DNA from: Epiperipatus broadwayi
Lineage: Eukaryota; Onychophora; Udeonychophora; Euonychophora; Peripatidae
Length of the DNA stretch: 64,000 nt
Assembly (NCBI GenBank): GCA_028023455.1
Contig: JAQFVV010006711.1
Span: 310,001 to 374,000 of the forward strand
Direction of reading: 5' to 3'
Positions 1 through 11,763 of this stretch are shown one piece after another. The translations under genes and the position numbers were made by a program. The first letter of the stretch is position 1. The number at the start of each line of letters is the position of its first letter. The notes beneath the pieces are model-generated. The model did not search any database, was not told the DNA's origin, and saw only the letters and a list, made by a program, of their open reading frames with translations.

Positions 1-131
1 TTTTATATTTTGAGAAAATCTACTAAACATTACTTTAGTCTTTTTAACATTTATCTTTAGTCCTACTTTCCTACTTTCATCTGATAACTCCTGCAATATA
101 TACATATATACAATCATGACAGACAAAAATA
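1..131 (-). mobile_element. RTE LINE fragment with inverted 5' piece
   Basis: Positions 1-96 read on the minus strand match the reverse transcriptase region just after motif C of the LINE at 22.1-25.4 kb (about 24695-24790 there). At about position 97 the match switches to the plus strand: 97-131 matches the LINE leader and start region near 22433-22461, about 32 of 34 bases. On the minus strand the order is therefore an inverted 5' piece, then a direct 3' piece, with the intervening 2.2 kb missing. The remainder lies to the left of the window. Confidence 0.75.
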
Positions 132-2817
132 ATTAATGATAATGATGAATAATTATAATTTTTACAAATTAATAAAAAAAAATGCAATTCCTATATTTTT
201 TCTAAAATAATATCATTGTATTGTAGTTGGACATCTCAATTTTTTTTTTTTTAGCTTTAAACAAATCAAAAAGATGGAAAACTTTTTTCTTTCTGTCATT
301 AAAAAATCTTACTCATAATGCAAAAAGATAGTATGTGTGAAGAATTCATCTTAAAAATAACAACATGCCAATAAATATTAATGATAGTGGCGCATATATA
401 TATATAAAGTAGTCTTTAAGTAGCTCACTTTAGGTTGAAGCTCTCCAATAGCCTCTCATAGAGGAACAGTGAAAGAGAATGTGTAATCATCAGGCTTGAT
501 ACTCATTTACTGACTAATATTAAGTGAGTAATGGATTGGCTATGGGCTGGCTTTTAAATGAAAAATCCTAAACATGATTGGAATGTGAAAATTTTGTTGT
601 TTTATTTGATTCAAATTTGAATTTAGATTGTGGGATTGACAAATGTGTACACTATTATTATATGATTGTAAGCTACAAATTTAATATAACTAAGTGTTCT
701 AATGTTGCTGGATGGTTGGATAATCCTAGAATAATGCAGTCTCTTATGATGAGCGGAATGTTGATTTAAATTTTGATAAAAAAAAAAGATTTTGATCATA
801 CCTCTCTCATCACAAAAGTTCAGATCATGATTCACAAACGATATTTGCTCTTCAGATGAGTTAGAGATACCAAATACTGGAGTCTCCACATTCATGTCAG
901 CAGCTTAATATTTTTCATCACACCACTCTCACATAAGACAAGGACTGATTTCTATCCATTTTTATTTACGTAATAGAAAACTGAACAGCCATTACACTAT
1001 AGATAGATCTGGGTTTTTAACACATTTGAAGAATGAAGGATTGTTTACAAAAGAGAGGATGTTCTCATCAATGATTGCAATATGGTGGAGATGAGACAGG
1101 AGAGACATTAATAATAATAATAAAAAGAGAGAACACAAATTAATTAGGCTTATGAAATAGACTTGCTGGGCTGCAGTGTTGTAAAAATTATGTCAATAGT
1201 AAACTATTCTTAGGATCTTCCAATCTGAGGCTAATAGTGAATAACAATTAGCAAAATATTGTCTGTAAAAGAGTAGTTCTAGCACTTTACTATTGTATAG
1301 CAAGGACTGAGAAACTATTATTAGAGATATTTCTAAAATAGAACATATTTTTGATGATTATTTGATTTCAAAGATGTGCATTAATATTTAGTCCATATTA
1401 TTAGACTTTTTTTAAAATCTAATAATATGGAAAAAATATGGTCCAAAGACATTTTCTATTGTATTGTGAATGAAATATAAAGTGGAAATGAAGATTAAGA
1501 AAAGTGTATACTTATTGCTTAGTTTTATTTAGGTACTTTTATTTAACATAATTTATAAAATACAATAATTTAAAATGATTTTTTAATTTTATATAACAAG
1601 TTAAACATTAAAAGTATGTTATTATTTAAAAAAAACAAAAACACTTATTTTTAAATATATAAATCTAAAAAGTTATAGCATATTACCAAGTATTTTATAT
1701 ATATTATCTTTGTTAATATTTACTTAGTTTTATATATAGTGTAATTAAATATATCTGGATATAATCTTTATGGCATTGCTTTAAATATAATGATAAATAA
1801 ACTTTTAATGCCAAATAAATATTAACTGTCAAATCTTTTTAAACTAGCTAACTACATATAATCTAATTTTTTAAACTTCTAATTAACACACTGCATTTCA
1901 TTTTAATTAATGTTAGTAATGATTTAAATATCTGCATATGTCTTAATAAAATAACAAGCTCATTAAAGTTTATGAATTTATTTCTTAATTTTAAATTTCT
2001 GGAATAAATTGTACATTAGAAAGATATGATCAATGGCCATCATTACGGATGATGATGAGTGTTCATAGCATTTTTGCACCTAGTTATTTCATTAAGATTT
2101 TGGCTAGAGAATATCCACCTTTCCATATTTTAATATTTATATCTCAATAGTTATTCCTTAATTATTTTTAAATGATTTTGTATTTTTTCTCAAGTCTCCC
2201 ACTATAACAATCATTAGAATTCTCATTTTACAATATTATAAATTTTATTCTGTATAAACAATTTAGACAAAGCTGAATGGAATTATTTTAGAATGTACAT
2301 TGAAGTAAATTGAATGTAAATTTCCAGATATAATTACAGCACATTAATTTAATTAACGATTACTAACTACAATCAGTTATATTTTAAATATAGTTAAATG
2401 AAATTTTGTCTTCTGTGAATTTTAATCAGTTAAATGAAGAATATAAATATGAAAAAAAGTCTGTCAATATTGATAGATACTGGAAAAACTGAAAAATTAA
2501 CAAAATTAATATAAGTGAAACACCATTGATCAGAATCTCTATAATATGAAATCTTCTATTATCCAGACAAAAATTATGTAGATGAAGTGATCACTGCCAG
2601 ATTATAGTCTCAGTATTTTTTACATAAGTAATATTTTTATTAATCTTAAATACATACATATTAAAATATAACAAACACAGTATAATAAAACAATGTAAGG
2701 AAAGGAAATATATTGTTAAATTATTTTTAATGTGAAAAAATAGCTAATCTGGAAAAACTTAGTAAATAAGAATATATCTATAACATGAACTACATATATA
2801 TATTTAATAGAAACACA
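132..2817. other. AT-rich noncoding DNA
   Basis: No gene or recognisable element seen. Short open frames near 578-895 show no family motif and overlap on both strands. Contains scattered A/T runs and short (TA)n tracts. Confidence 0.6.
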
Positions 2818-3665
2818 TATCACTAGCTGAAATCTTATATATTTGAAATGCTATATAGCTATATTATTCACCATATTCCCCATTTAAATAAATAAAGTGT
2901 AAATTTTGGCACTACATTGAAAAGGAAATTCTCTTCAAAGTTAAGTGTAATGATATAATATATATTAAAATTCAAGCTAATTTAAATAAGTATAAATCTA
3001 AGAAAGCAAAGATCTTACATTGCAATTAATCAAACATGTTTAATCTTAAATATACTTAAGAAAAACTATGCAATAGTCATTTTTATTCCCCAAATTCAAA
3101 TATAAGAAATATAAACAATGCATACTGTTAGCTGAAATCTATATAAAATATTTGAAATGCCATATAGCTATACTATTCCTGCTATGTTATTTCAGCTAGT
3201 GGTATGCATTGTTTCTATTTTTTATATTTGAGTTTGAGAAATAAAAATGACTATTATATAAGTTTTTATAAATGTATTTAAAATTAAATGATTGTTTATT
3301 TGCAGGGTAAGATTTTTGCTTTCTTAGATTCATGCTTCTTATTTAAGCTTTCTTTATTTAAAGGGGAAGTGTGACTGGAATAATATAGAAATGAGGCATT
3401 TCAAATATTTTATATAGATTTCAGCTAGCAGTATGCATTGTTTCTATTTCTTTTATTTGACTTTAGGGAATAAAAATGTCTAATGTATTATTTTTTAAAA
3501 TATATTTAAAATTAAACATGTTTATTTATTTGCAGTGTAAGGTCTTTGCTCTCTTAGATTCACACTTCTTATTTAAATTAACTTGAATTTTAATATATAT
3601 TACATCATTGCACTTAACATTGTTTGAGTTAGCTTTTTCTATTTAAAGGGTGAGTGTGGATGGAA
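2818..3665. repeat. Foldback array of ~229 bp units
   Basis: A unit beginning near TTCAGCTAG occurs twice in plus orientation, with starts at 3191 and 3420 (period 229). It also occurs in minus orientation at about 2935-3186, and partly again at about 2818-2930. The array is thus roughly minus, minus, plus, plus, centred near 3186. The copies share AATAAAAATG and TTTGCAG segments and have diverged by point changes. No coding capacity or hammerhead core was seen. The class is unknown; a noncoding foldback element is the cautious description. Confidence 0.65.
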
Positions 3666-3693
3666 TAATTATATAGCTATGGACTTTTCAAAT

Positions 3694-4572
3694 ATATTAT
3701 CATCATCATCAACCATTATTAATTCACTGCAGGATGAAGGTCTCTCCAAGTTCAATTCATCTCCAATCTTTAGCTTCTCTTCTCCACATCACCCCTACAC
3801 AGTTTCTTATTTCATCCATCCATCCATCTCACATGGGGTCTCTTTCTGTACTTTTTACAATCTCTTGGAATCCAGTTTAAGATTTCAATTGTCCATCTAT
3901 TATTATGTCTTCTAGAAAGATGTCCAGCCCAACTCTACTTCATTTTAATTTTTTCAATGAGGTCATTGACACGTGTTAACCATATATTGCATTTTCGATC
4001 TCTTCTTGTTACTCCTAAGATGCATCTCTCCACACTTCTTTGAATGGTCTGAAATTTTTGTATTGCTCTTCTATTAAATATCCAAGTCTCAGATCCATAA
4101 GTAAGAACTGGTAAAACACATTTATTAAAAACCTTCCTTTTCAAACACATATGCATATTTCCTTTTAGTATCAAGTTATTTCTACCAAAAGCACTCCAAC
4201 CAAATTTCATCCATTATGTTTCCATCTGTATTAATAATCTGATCAAGGTATTTGTAGCTGTTACTTTCTTCTAAATCATCATAATCAATCTTTATTTTGA
4301 TACTTTGAGAAAATCCATTGAACATTATTTTAGTATTTTTAACATTTATCTTTAGTCCTACTTTACGACTTTCATCTGATAACTCCTGCAACATTTGCTG
4401 CAGCTCTAAAGAATTATTTGCAAAAACAACTATGTCATCTGCAAAATCTAAATGACTTAAATAATCTCCTTTTACTTTTACTCCTTTAGCTTCCCATTTT
4501 AATTCACAAAATACTTCTTGCAGCACTGTTGTAAAAAGTTTTGGAGATATGGAGTCATCTTGTCTTAAACCC
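3694..4572 (-). mobile_element. 5'-truncated RTE LINE copy
   Basis: The minus strand encodes the RTE reverse transcriptase from motif B (LRQDDSISPKLFT, close to GVRQGDSISPKLFT in the full copy) through motif C (FADDIVVFA) to the C-terminus, and ends in an (ATC)n tail at 3699-3716. The match to the 22-25 kb copy stops at about 4572, so the copy is 5' truncated. A deletion of about 17 bases near 4200, between the segment encoding DGNIMDEI and that encoding KFGWSAFG, shifts the frame and splits the frame into 4182-4574 and 3935-4210. The last part (3700-3934) is further decayed. Nonfunctional. Confidence 0.9.
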
Positions 4573-5439
4573 ATGTCAATGTAAAGGAAGTGGTGAATTT
4601 GGTACTATTTCAGATTAAACTCTGTTTTTCAAGGAAGATTATAAAAAGATCAAATTAAATTATTTCAGTATTTTTCAGATAGTGATCCTGTTTCAGAGTA
4701 CTAAGCTAGAATGAGAGGATGTCCAAGATAAGCAATCTTAAACTCTGAAAGAGCTATTAAAACAAAGCTGTGTAAGCTAGTTGAACTAAGGTACTTGAAC
4801 TACTGTCTGAGCCTGGAGTGTTATCTATCTTGTCACCATGATTTTGTTTCTGAATAACTTGCTTATATCAGAAAAATGCTACTTGAATCTTTATTAGGCA
4901 GAACTATAGGCTATCACTTATTAATACAAGAAAATAATTGAATTTATGCTGACAAAATAATTGAATCAAATAAAATTGAATTCTAATAGTTAGGAAATAA
5001 ACCAATATCTACTTGTACTTAAAAAAAAACAAAACATTTTCCAATTATTCAGATAAATGTGAAATCATAATATTTATAACTGCAATGTAAGTTCCTTTAT
5101 ATCTGCCATTCTAATATTTAAATACAATATTTAACATCTATATAAAATATTAATCTTTTTTTTAATCTATTTGTGTGTGCTGACTGCATGCATATTATTA
5201 ATATATATTTGCACACAGGTGAAATCAGTAGTCAGTTTTAAAAGAAAGATCTTTTTAGTTTTAGTCTAATATATGTATATGTCAATGAAGGAATTCTATG
5301 CCTGTTTTCACATAAAAGAAACAACAAAGATAAATGGGAAGGTGAATGTTATAAACCAAGAAATCCCATGGAAACTCTGTTTCTTAAAAACTTCATCAGA
5401 ATTATTTATTTAAATCTAAATTATTGTTTGTATCTTTGT
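4573..5439. other. AT-rich noncoding DNA
   Basis: No gene or clear element seen between the RTE 3' fragment and the LINE leader-like stretch that follows. Confidence 0.6.
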
Positions 5440-5715
5440 TTATTATAGAAAGAAGTTTGTTGTTCATTTAAAAGCAACATTTTATTTGAGGCTCTAGAGG
5501 AATCAAACAGGGAAAATTTTCTTGTCCATTGTGTATGTTTTTATATTGTAACTGTTAATACTATGTGATTATTTATATGGTAAGTATATATAAATGGACT
5601 TTGCAACAAAATTCATCTAAGTATGTCAAGGTTATTTTTTTTTTTACCATTGTATTTAAAACTAAGTAATACTACAGTCTTTCTCATCAGTTGCTTAATA
5701 GTTCTTAACTGGAGC
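5440..5715 (+). mobile_element. Decayed RTE LINE 5' leader fragment
   Basis: This stretch aligns with the 5' leader of the LINE at about 22128-22400. Shared landmarks in order include an AGTTTG block, GAGGCT/GAGGCC followed by GGAAxC, TGTCCA, the exact run ACTATGTGATTATT (here about 5563), and a TCTTTCTxxTCAGT block. Many substitutions separate the two, so this copy is old. The decayed LINE body starting near 7873 resumes at the point where this fragment stops, which suggests that the two pieces were once one insertion. Confidence 0.5.
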
Positions 5716-6447
5716 ATCAGTTGAGTTTTATTTTGAAGGCATGATCAATGTATTATATCATTCTGTGTAGTGATAGTGATTTCATCATTGATTACCATGT
5801 CAGCATTCATACACAAGTCTATCAAAGCTGACAGGACAATGCAGTTTTTGCAACTGATCTAGATGACTATAGTTGTATTATACAACCATCACGAATGTTA
5901 AAGTGAGGCTATACCAAGTATTGATGATATTTCCTGATCACCATCCAACAATTCAATCTCCAAGCGTCAACCAACTTCACTCTCTTTCAAAAACATTTTC
6001 TTATTATTACTTCACTTTTTCTATCCATAATTTGATTATATGGGGAGATTTGAGCTAAACTAGCTTTTACTCTGAAAGCCCTTCTCCACTTGAAAAGAAT
6101 GTCTGTGGATATACTACCTTTCCCTCCCCACCATCACCACAACACCATCTCCATTACTCATTAATATTCCCACATCTATCACATTCAGAGAATGTTTTTT
6201 CTGGGCCATATCAAACTTCTCTTTAACATGTTTGGAATGAGACAAACGACACTGACACTTATATACATATAACAACAACAACAAAAACAATTTTTTTTTA
6301 CATTGAATATACTACGATAACTTCCAAGTGATATATATTGTATTACAAGCAGTTCAGTATATCTATTTCGGAAACCACAGAAGGATAAAGTTCAATTTCC
6401 TAATTAATTTTTCATCCTCTTTGTTTACTTTCAATTTATATGCATCA
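5716..6447. other. Noncoding DNA
   Basis: No gene seen. The short frame at 5873-6058 has no recognisable motif. Confidence 0.5.
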
Positions 6448-6555
6448 AGCATTGGTGGTTGAGAGGTCAGTGACAGCTGCTTTACAAGCAGTTGTCCCGG
6501 GTTAGCGAGTTCGCTTCCCGGCTGATGCTATGTACATGAGAAAAATAAAGTAAAA
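6448..6555 (+). mobile_element. tRNA-derived SINE
   Basis: A tRNA-like head contains an A-box-like block (TGGTTGAGAGGTC, about 6462) and a B-box-like block (GCGAGTTCGCTTCCCGG, about 6507), followed by GATGCTATG and an A-rich tail. It resembles the SINE at 35684-35793 in its TGCTTTACAAGCAG-like middle and GCTGATGCTATG end. The fold is too degenerate for a functional tRNA, and no anticodon arm is convincing. These elements are transcribed by RNA polymerase III and mobilised by a LINE in trans (family knowledge). Confidence 0.75.
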
Positions 6556-7872
6556 ATAAATATTTTCTAAATAATAATTAATTAATGAAATTATAATTCT
6601 GCCATTATTTTGCTATTACCATTACAATACAAATAATTAACTAAATATATAATTGACAAATAAAATAAAATAAAAAATTGGTTATGGCCTTATATTTTCA
6701 GATCAAAGAAAATCTTATTGCAATATTGTTCTTCATATGATAATATAATAAATTATTAAGTATAAGTTTTGTTCTATGTATCATTTCATTTTCTTTCTGT
6801 CATTCTTCTCAATATATATATATATATGATGAAAACTGTAGGTGATGAGCATGTCCTTTATGGGCAAGCCGGAACATTCAGATTGAGAGAAAGTACAGAA
6901 TTCAGGTTTTGCAACTAATGCACTTGAATGGATTCTAGCCCATAATAGCAAGAGCCTCCAGCATATAAAGTCTCATCATGTTTGCTTCATAATGAAAAAT
7001 GCTTTGTTAAATCAACACTGGAAAGTGCTTTTACCCTTTTCTATTCTTGATGCAAATATTCGTTCAGATGACTTGCACTTGAGCACCTACATCTAAATCT
7101 TGTCATGGATTAAATATTCTCAACATGATTCTTTCTCTCTCTGCATATTCTCTTCTGCTTCTCAGCTTTGGTATCCTGTTTTCTTATTTATGTCATGCCA
7201 CTCATCAATCCTAAGTCTTAAGTATTGTTTTGTGATTGTATTAATTAAATATTTTAATTCAGTAGTTTGTTTACCAAAAAACACTACTTAATTAATTATG
7301 TACCTTTTCATTGAACATATTTGGTTAGTTTTTAATGAATCTACTTTATGTGTTCATCAAATAATTTGCTTCAAATTGTGTTCCAAACTTGAATTACTAA
7401 CAAATACTATGTTTATTGTTATTTATACAGAATTTTTAATTACATTACAATATATTTTTTTTAGCAATTTTATATAAACAATAACAATAATTTCTTTTTG
7501 TAAAAAGAAAGAAAATTTGTTATTGACTTTTGCAAATCAGTCCTACATTTTGCTTATTTTTATCCCTTTATATTTACTATTGAAATATTCATATTCCTCT
7601 TTTTTTTTTACTACAATAATGTGTAAATTACTTATGTAAACCTTTTTTTAAGCCAGAATTTATGAAATCCAAGTAATACTGAACATATATATGTGTCTTA
7701 AATATGAGAATTAGTGTTTAAATAGTAAATCTTTAATATTTCTATTTTTTTTTTTCTCTTTCTATCATGTATTCAGATATAATCTATTATTTATTAGTTT
7801 AATTCTTTATTCGGAAATAGAGTAACTTGTGATTCAAAATGACACCATATTTAAGCTGAATTTGAAATATTA
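6556..7872. other. Noncoding DNA
   Basis: No gene recognised. The stretch 6830-7100 is less AT-rich than its surroundings and may be an unidentified old repeat. With the SINE and its left flank it makes up about 2.15 kb that seem to separate two halves of an old RTE insertion. Confidence 0.45.
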
Positions 7873-10800
7873 CAGTATGTGTGAATAATCTTTATTTGAG
7901 ATATTTGCAGTGATAGAAATTATGACCCTTATTTCGAAGAGGTTCTGAAACTTTCAGAGAAGCAGCAGTTGGTGACTAATGATAAAGAGTAATCTGATTA
8001 CAGATAAACTGCGAATCACTTTCAAGTGATAGAAATTTAGATAAATTACAAGTGCTGTCTATTATTAAATAGAACTTTGTGCAGAGACAATCAATTTGAA
8101 AAGTGGACATATATTTTACTGCAAAAAGGTAAATCTGAAATTCAAGTTGAATGTGATTAATTGTAAATAAAAAGTCATAATAACATTGTGAAAATTGATA
8201 TTATATCAGACAAGAGTGGCAAGATTAATTATTCAACTTCATGACAGATACCAAATGCAAATAACTTAGGTTTTTATTCTAGCAGTTTTGAAAAGGATAT
8301 AAATGATTTTTAATCCTAAAAACATTTTAAAATTGTCATAGAAAACTTTAGTGCCAGAATTGGAAAAATATGGACAAATGAATATACTATAGGAAAATTT
8401 GGTTATAGTGATAAAATTAAGAGAGGATACATTTGTAGAATAAGAAAAACTATATTATGAATTTATTTTTTAAGAAAAATGTTAAACAAAAATAGGATTG
8501 GAAGCATCACTTAGTAAGATGTAATACATGCAGTAATGCCAAACTAGAGAAATGAAAATTAAAATTTGTTTTAACAGTTGATATTTCTAACCTTCAGAAG
8601 AACTTGCAAATTGTTTAAAAATATTAATGAACTTTGAAAATGGATCAGGCTTGAATGAGATCAATAATATAACTTCAACTGTACTAAGAACTACCTTCAA
8701 AATAGCTATTACAAAAAAGTAGCTATTGATCAATAAATTTTTAACAAGGCAATATATGGTAAAAAGAAAATATGAAAATATTTATAAATAATTATTTAAA
8801 GAGGATATCTGGAATTTTATAAATGACACTAAAAAGTTAATGATGTTTTATAAAAATATAATTGTGATTTCGAAAGAAAGCTATAGAAGAGAATAAAAGA
8901 CTTGGTATTGGAAGAAAACATGTTTCATCGATAAAAACAAAAACATAATTATTAATAAAAAAAGAAATACTTTCATGAAATCTATAGATTTTTACAAAAA
9001 AAATTATAGTAGTAAAGAATAAGAAGAACCTATAATAACATATTTTTATTTGCCAAGCATTTTAAATGAAAAGGTGAGATATGCAATTAAATCTATGAAG
9101 AAGGCAAAAGCTCCAGGAAATGATTTGGTATCTTTAAAAGAGCAGATGAAGATATAGATAGCTATTGAAAAAACTATATATCAAATGTCTATTGACATTT
9201 AAGAAAAGTGTAAAAGAAGATTAAAAAGTACAGATTTATCAGTCTCTATCAATTGCATCCAAGATTTTTATCAAGGTAATTGCAATTTATCTACAATGAC
9301 CTTTGACCTCAAACCAATCAAAAGAACAAAACTGGATTTGAAAATATTTTTAGCTCAGTGGTTCATATCCAAATATTAACAGAAGTTGTAGAAAATACTG
9401 AATATGAATTACTACTGTGCTTTAAAATTTGTGGATTATGAAAATGCATTTTGTTCTATAAGACTTTCCATAATAATTAAAGTTTTGAACTATCAAGATA
9501 TAGACCGAAGATTTTGTCATATTCTGAAAAATGTTTATTACACAGTAGCAGAATTAGATTTTATGATAGTGCCAAGAAGATTAATAATGACAAGGATATA
9601 TAATAGGGTGATTTCATATCTAAGAATTTTATAGCAATTTCACAAGATTAGAATGAGAAGATAAAGGTACATGGATCTTATTTAAGTTATTTAAATTTAG
9701 CAGATGATGTGATTGTTATGAAAATAATGCTTCAGAGCTTCAAGAAATGTAGCAGTTATTAGATGAAAGCAAAAAAATAGGACTATAATTGCTAAAAAAA
9801 AAAAAAAAAATTCCATAGAAAAAAATAAAGATGAATAATTATGAATTAGAAACCAAAGATTATAAATACTTATTCATGAGATTATTAATACAGATGGGAA
9901 CATAGTGGATGAAATTAATCGTAAAATTAAACTTCTATGAATACTTTTGGTAGAAATAGCAATATTGAAAGTAAATATGCATATGTATTTGAAAAAGAAG
10001 ACTTTTAGTAGATGTGTTTTACCAGTTATTACTTAGAGATTTGAGACTTAGTGACTTAATAGAAACGCAATATATTTTACTCAATCAATAAATTATGAAG
10101 AGGTGTATGCTGGGAATAATAAGGGATTGGAATCAACATATGTAGATAAGGGAATGGATGTTAGTCATTAACATGAAAAATTAAGAGATTGAAATGAAGC
10201 TGGCTTTAGAAGAAATAGTAATAAATGGACAGTTAAATTCAGATCAGATCTTAAGAGATTGTAATTGAGCTGACAAGAGATGACATGTGAAATAGATGGA
10301 TGAAATAAGTATGATTGTTGATGTGATATGGAGAAGAGAGGTTAAGTGTCAGAGAAATAAAATTGGAGAGATCTCACTTTTTAGNNNNNNNNNNNNNNNN
10401 NNNNNNNNNNNNNNNNNNNNNNNNNNNNNNNNNNNNNNNNNNNNNNNNNNNNNNNNNNNNNNNNNNNNNNNNNNNNNNNNNNNNNNNNNNNNNNNNNNNN
10501 NNNNNNNNNNNNNNNNNNNNNNNNNNNNNNNNNNNNNNNNNNNNNNNNNNNNNNNNNNNNNNNNNNNNNNNNNNNNNNNNNNNNNNNNNNNNNNNNNNNN
10601 NNNNNNNNNNNNNNNNNNNNNNNNNNNNNNNNNNNNNNNNNNNNNNNNNNNNNNNNNNNNNNNNNNNNNNNNNNNNNNNNNNNNNNNNNNNNNNNNNNNN
10701 NNNNNNNNNNNNNNNNNNNNNNNNNNNNNNNNNNNNNNNNNNNNNNNNNNNNNNNNNNNNNNNNNNNNNNNNNNNNNNNNNNNNNNNNNNNNNNNNNNNN

Positions 10801-10970
10801 NNNNNNNNNNNNNNNNNNNNNNNNNNNNNNNNNNNNNNNNNNNNNNNNNNNNNNNNNNNNNNNNNNNNNNNNNNNNNNNNNNNNTGTCAGAGAAATAAAA
10901 TTGGAGAGATCTCACTTTTTAGTATAACAATAATGATTGAAAATGATAATTAATGATGATCTTTATCTAA
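7873..10970 (+). mobile_element. Highly decayed long RTE LINE copy
   Basis: This stretch follows the 22-25 kb LINE almost end to end: leader and start region (7873-7990), endonuclease region (8000-8560), linker, RT with the GKAPGND-like block (about 9100), motif A remnant FVDYENAF (about 9426-9450), a motif C region whose central D-D is recognisable only in the DNA (about 9700), the C-terminal thumb, and a terminal ATGATGAT-type tail near 10950. Dozens of stops and frameshifts make it a fossil. The region from 10385 to 10884 is assembly gap. Confidence 0.85.
10347..10922. other. 500-N gap flanked by identical 38-bp ends
   Basis: Exactly 500 N occupy 10385-10884. The 38 bases immediately before (10347-10384) and immediately after (10885-10922) are identical. 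They start TGTCAGAG and end CTTTTTAG. Removing the gap and one copy leaves the RTE alignment continuous, so the gap is most likely a default-size scaffold join between overlapping contig ends. Open frames running through the N block are meaningless. Confidence 0.9.
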
Positions 10971-11506
10971 ATAATTAATTTTATGAATTATTATTAGTCT
11001 TTTTATTATTAATTATTTATAGATTTCTGTTAATTGTTGATTTCTTAAACAGTATATCATTTAATCTGAAATTTATATTTTCAAGTTAGCTGTGGACATA
11101 GATATGCAAAGGAATATTTAAGGATTATAATAGGCATGGTGTCTCCTTTAGTTTAACAAAGACAAAAATGTATTTTCATGAAAACCCAAGTAATGGCTGG
11201 TTCTCTTGTTTAAAATATTGTCTGGCTAATTATGCAAAACAAGAACATGCAATGCATATATTAGCCATTTACCATAAGGAATTAGCTATGTAATTAATTT
11301 TCTCTCTGATTTTTTTTTGTTATTTAAATCAATTTTATTTATATTTTGAATCATTACCATTAATTATGTTTCAGTATGTATGTGTGTATATATATATATA
11401 TATATTGTTGGTTAAAACACTTGACTGTTAATGCACAAGTTTTGCAGCAGTGTTTAGAAATTATCTGATTGTCTTTGAAATTTTTATTCAAATACATACT
11501 TTTTAC
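10971..11506. other. AT-rich noncoding DNA with (TA)n
   Basis: No gene seen. A (TA)n run lies at about 11390-11405. Confidence 0.6.
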
Positions 11507-11520
11507 ATAATAGTATGAGA

Positions 11521-11749
11521 TTTTTAGAGGGGATTTGAACCCAGACGTTTAAGCTGTCTTCAGTCATCCACTCCACATTTTATATGAAATATGAGATCAT
11601 TTATCTTTTTCACATGTATGTGGTCATGTGTATTGGTTATATAAGATGGAGTGGATGATTGAAGGAATCTTGAAATTCTGGGTTCAAATACTTTATAATT
11701 ACATCTATTTTAAATATATATATATACTATACTCATATTCAAATATTAT
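11521..11749. mobile_element. Short head-to-head copy of hammerhead family 2, no ribozyme
   Basis: The 14-bp direct repeat ATAATAGTATGAGA occurs at 11507-11520 and 11750-11763 and brackets this element, which makes it a likely target-site duplication. Inside, a minus-oriented tail segment (11523-11595, containing GGATTTGAACCCAGA) meets a plus-oriented segment (11597-11735, containing TTTATCTTTTTCACATGTAT). The plus segment matches the 3' part of the unit at 20275-20400. The ribozyme part of the unit is absent. Confidence 0.7.
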
Positions 11750-11763
11750 ATAATAGTATGAGA

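Noticed and set aside
10296-10953. Long open frames of about 190-200 codons on both strands
   Set aside because: They run through 500 N of assembly gap and have only a few real codons at each end.
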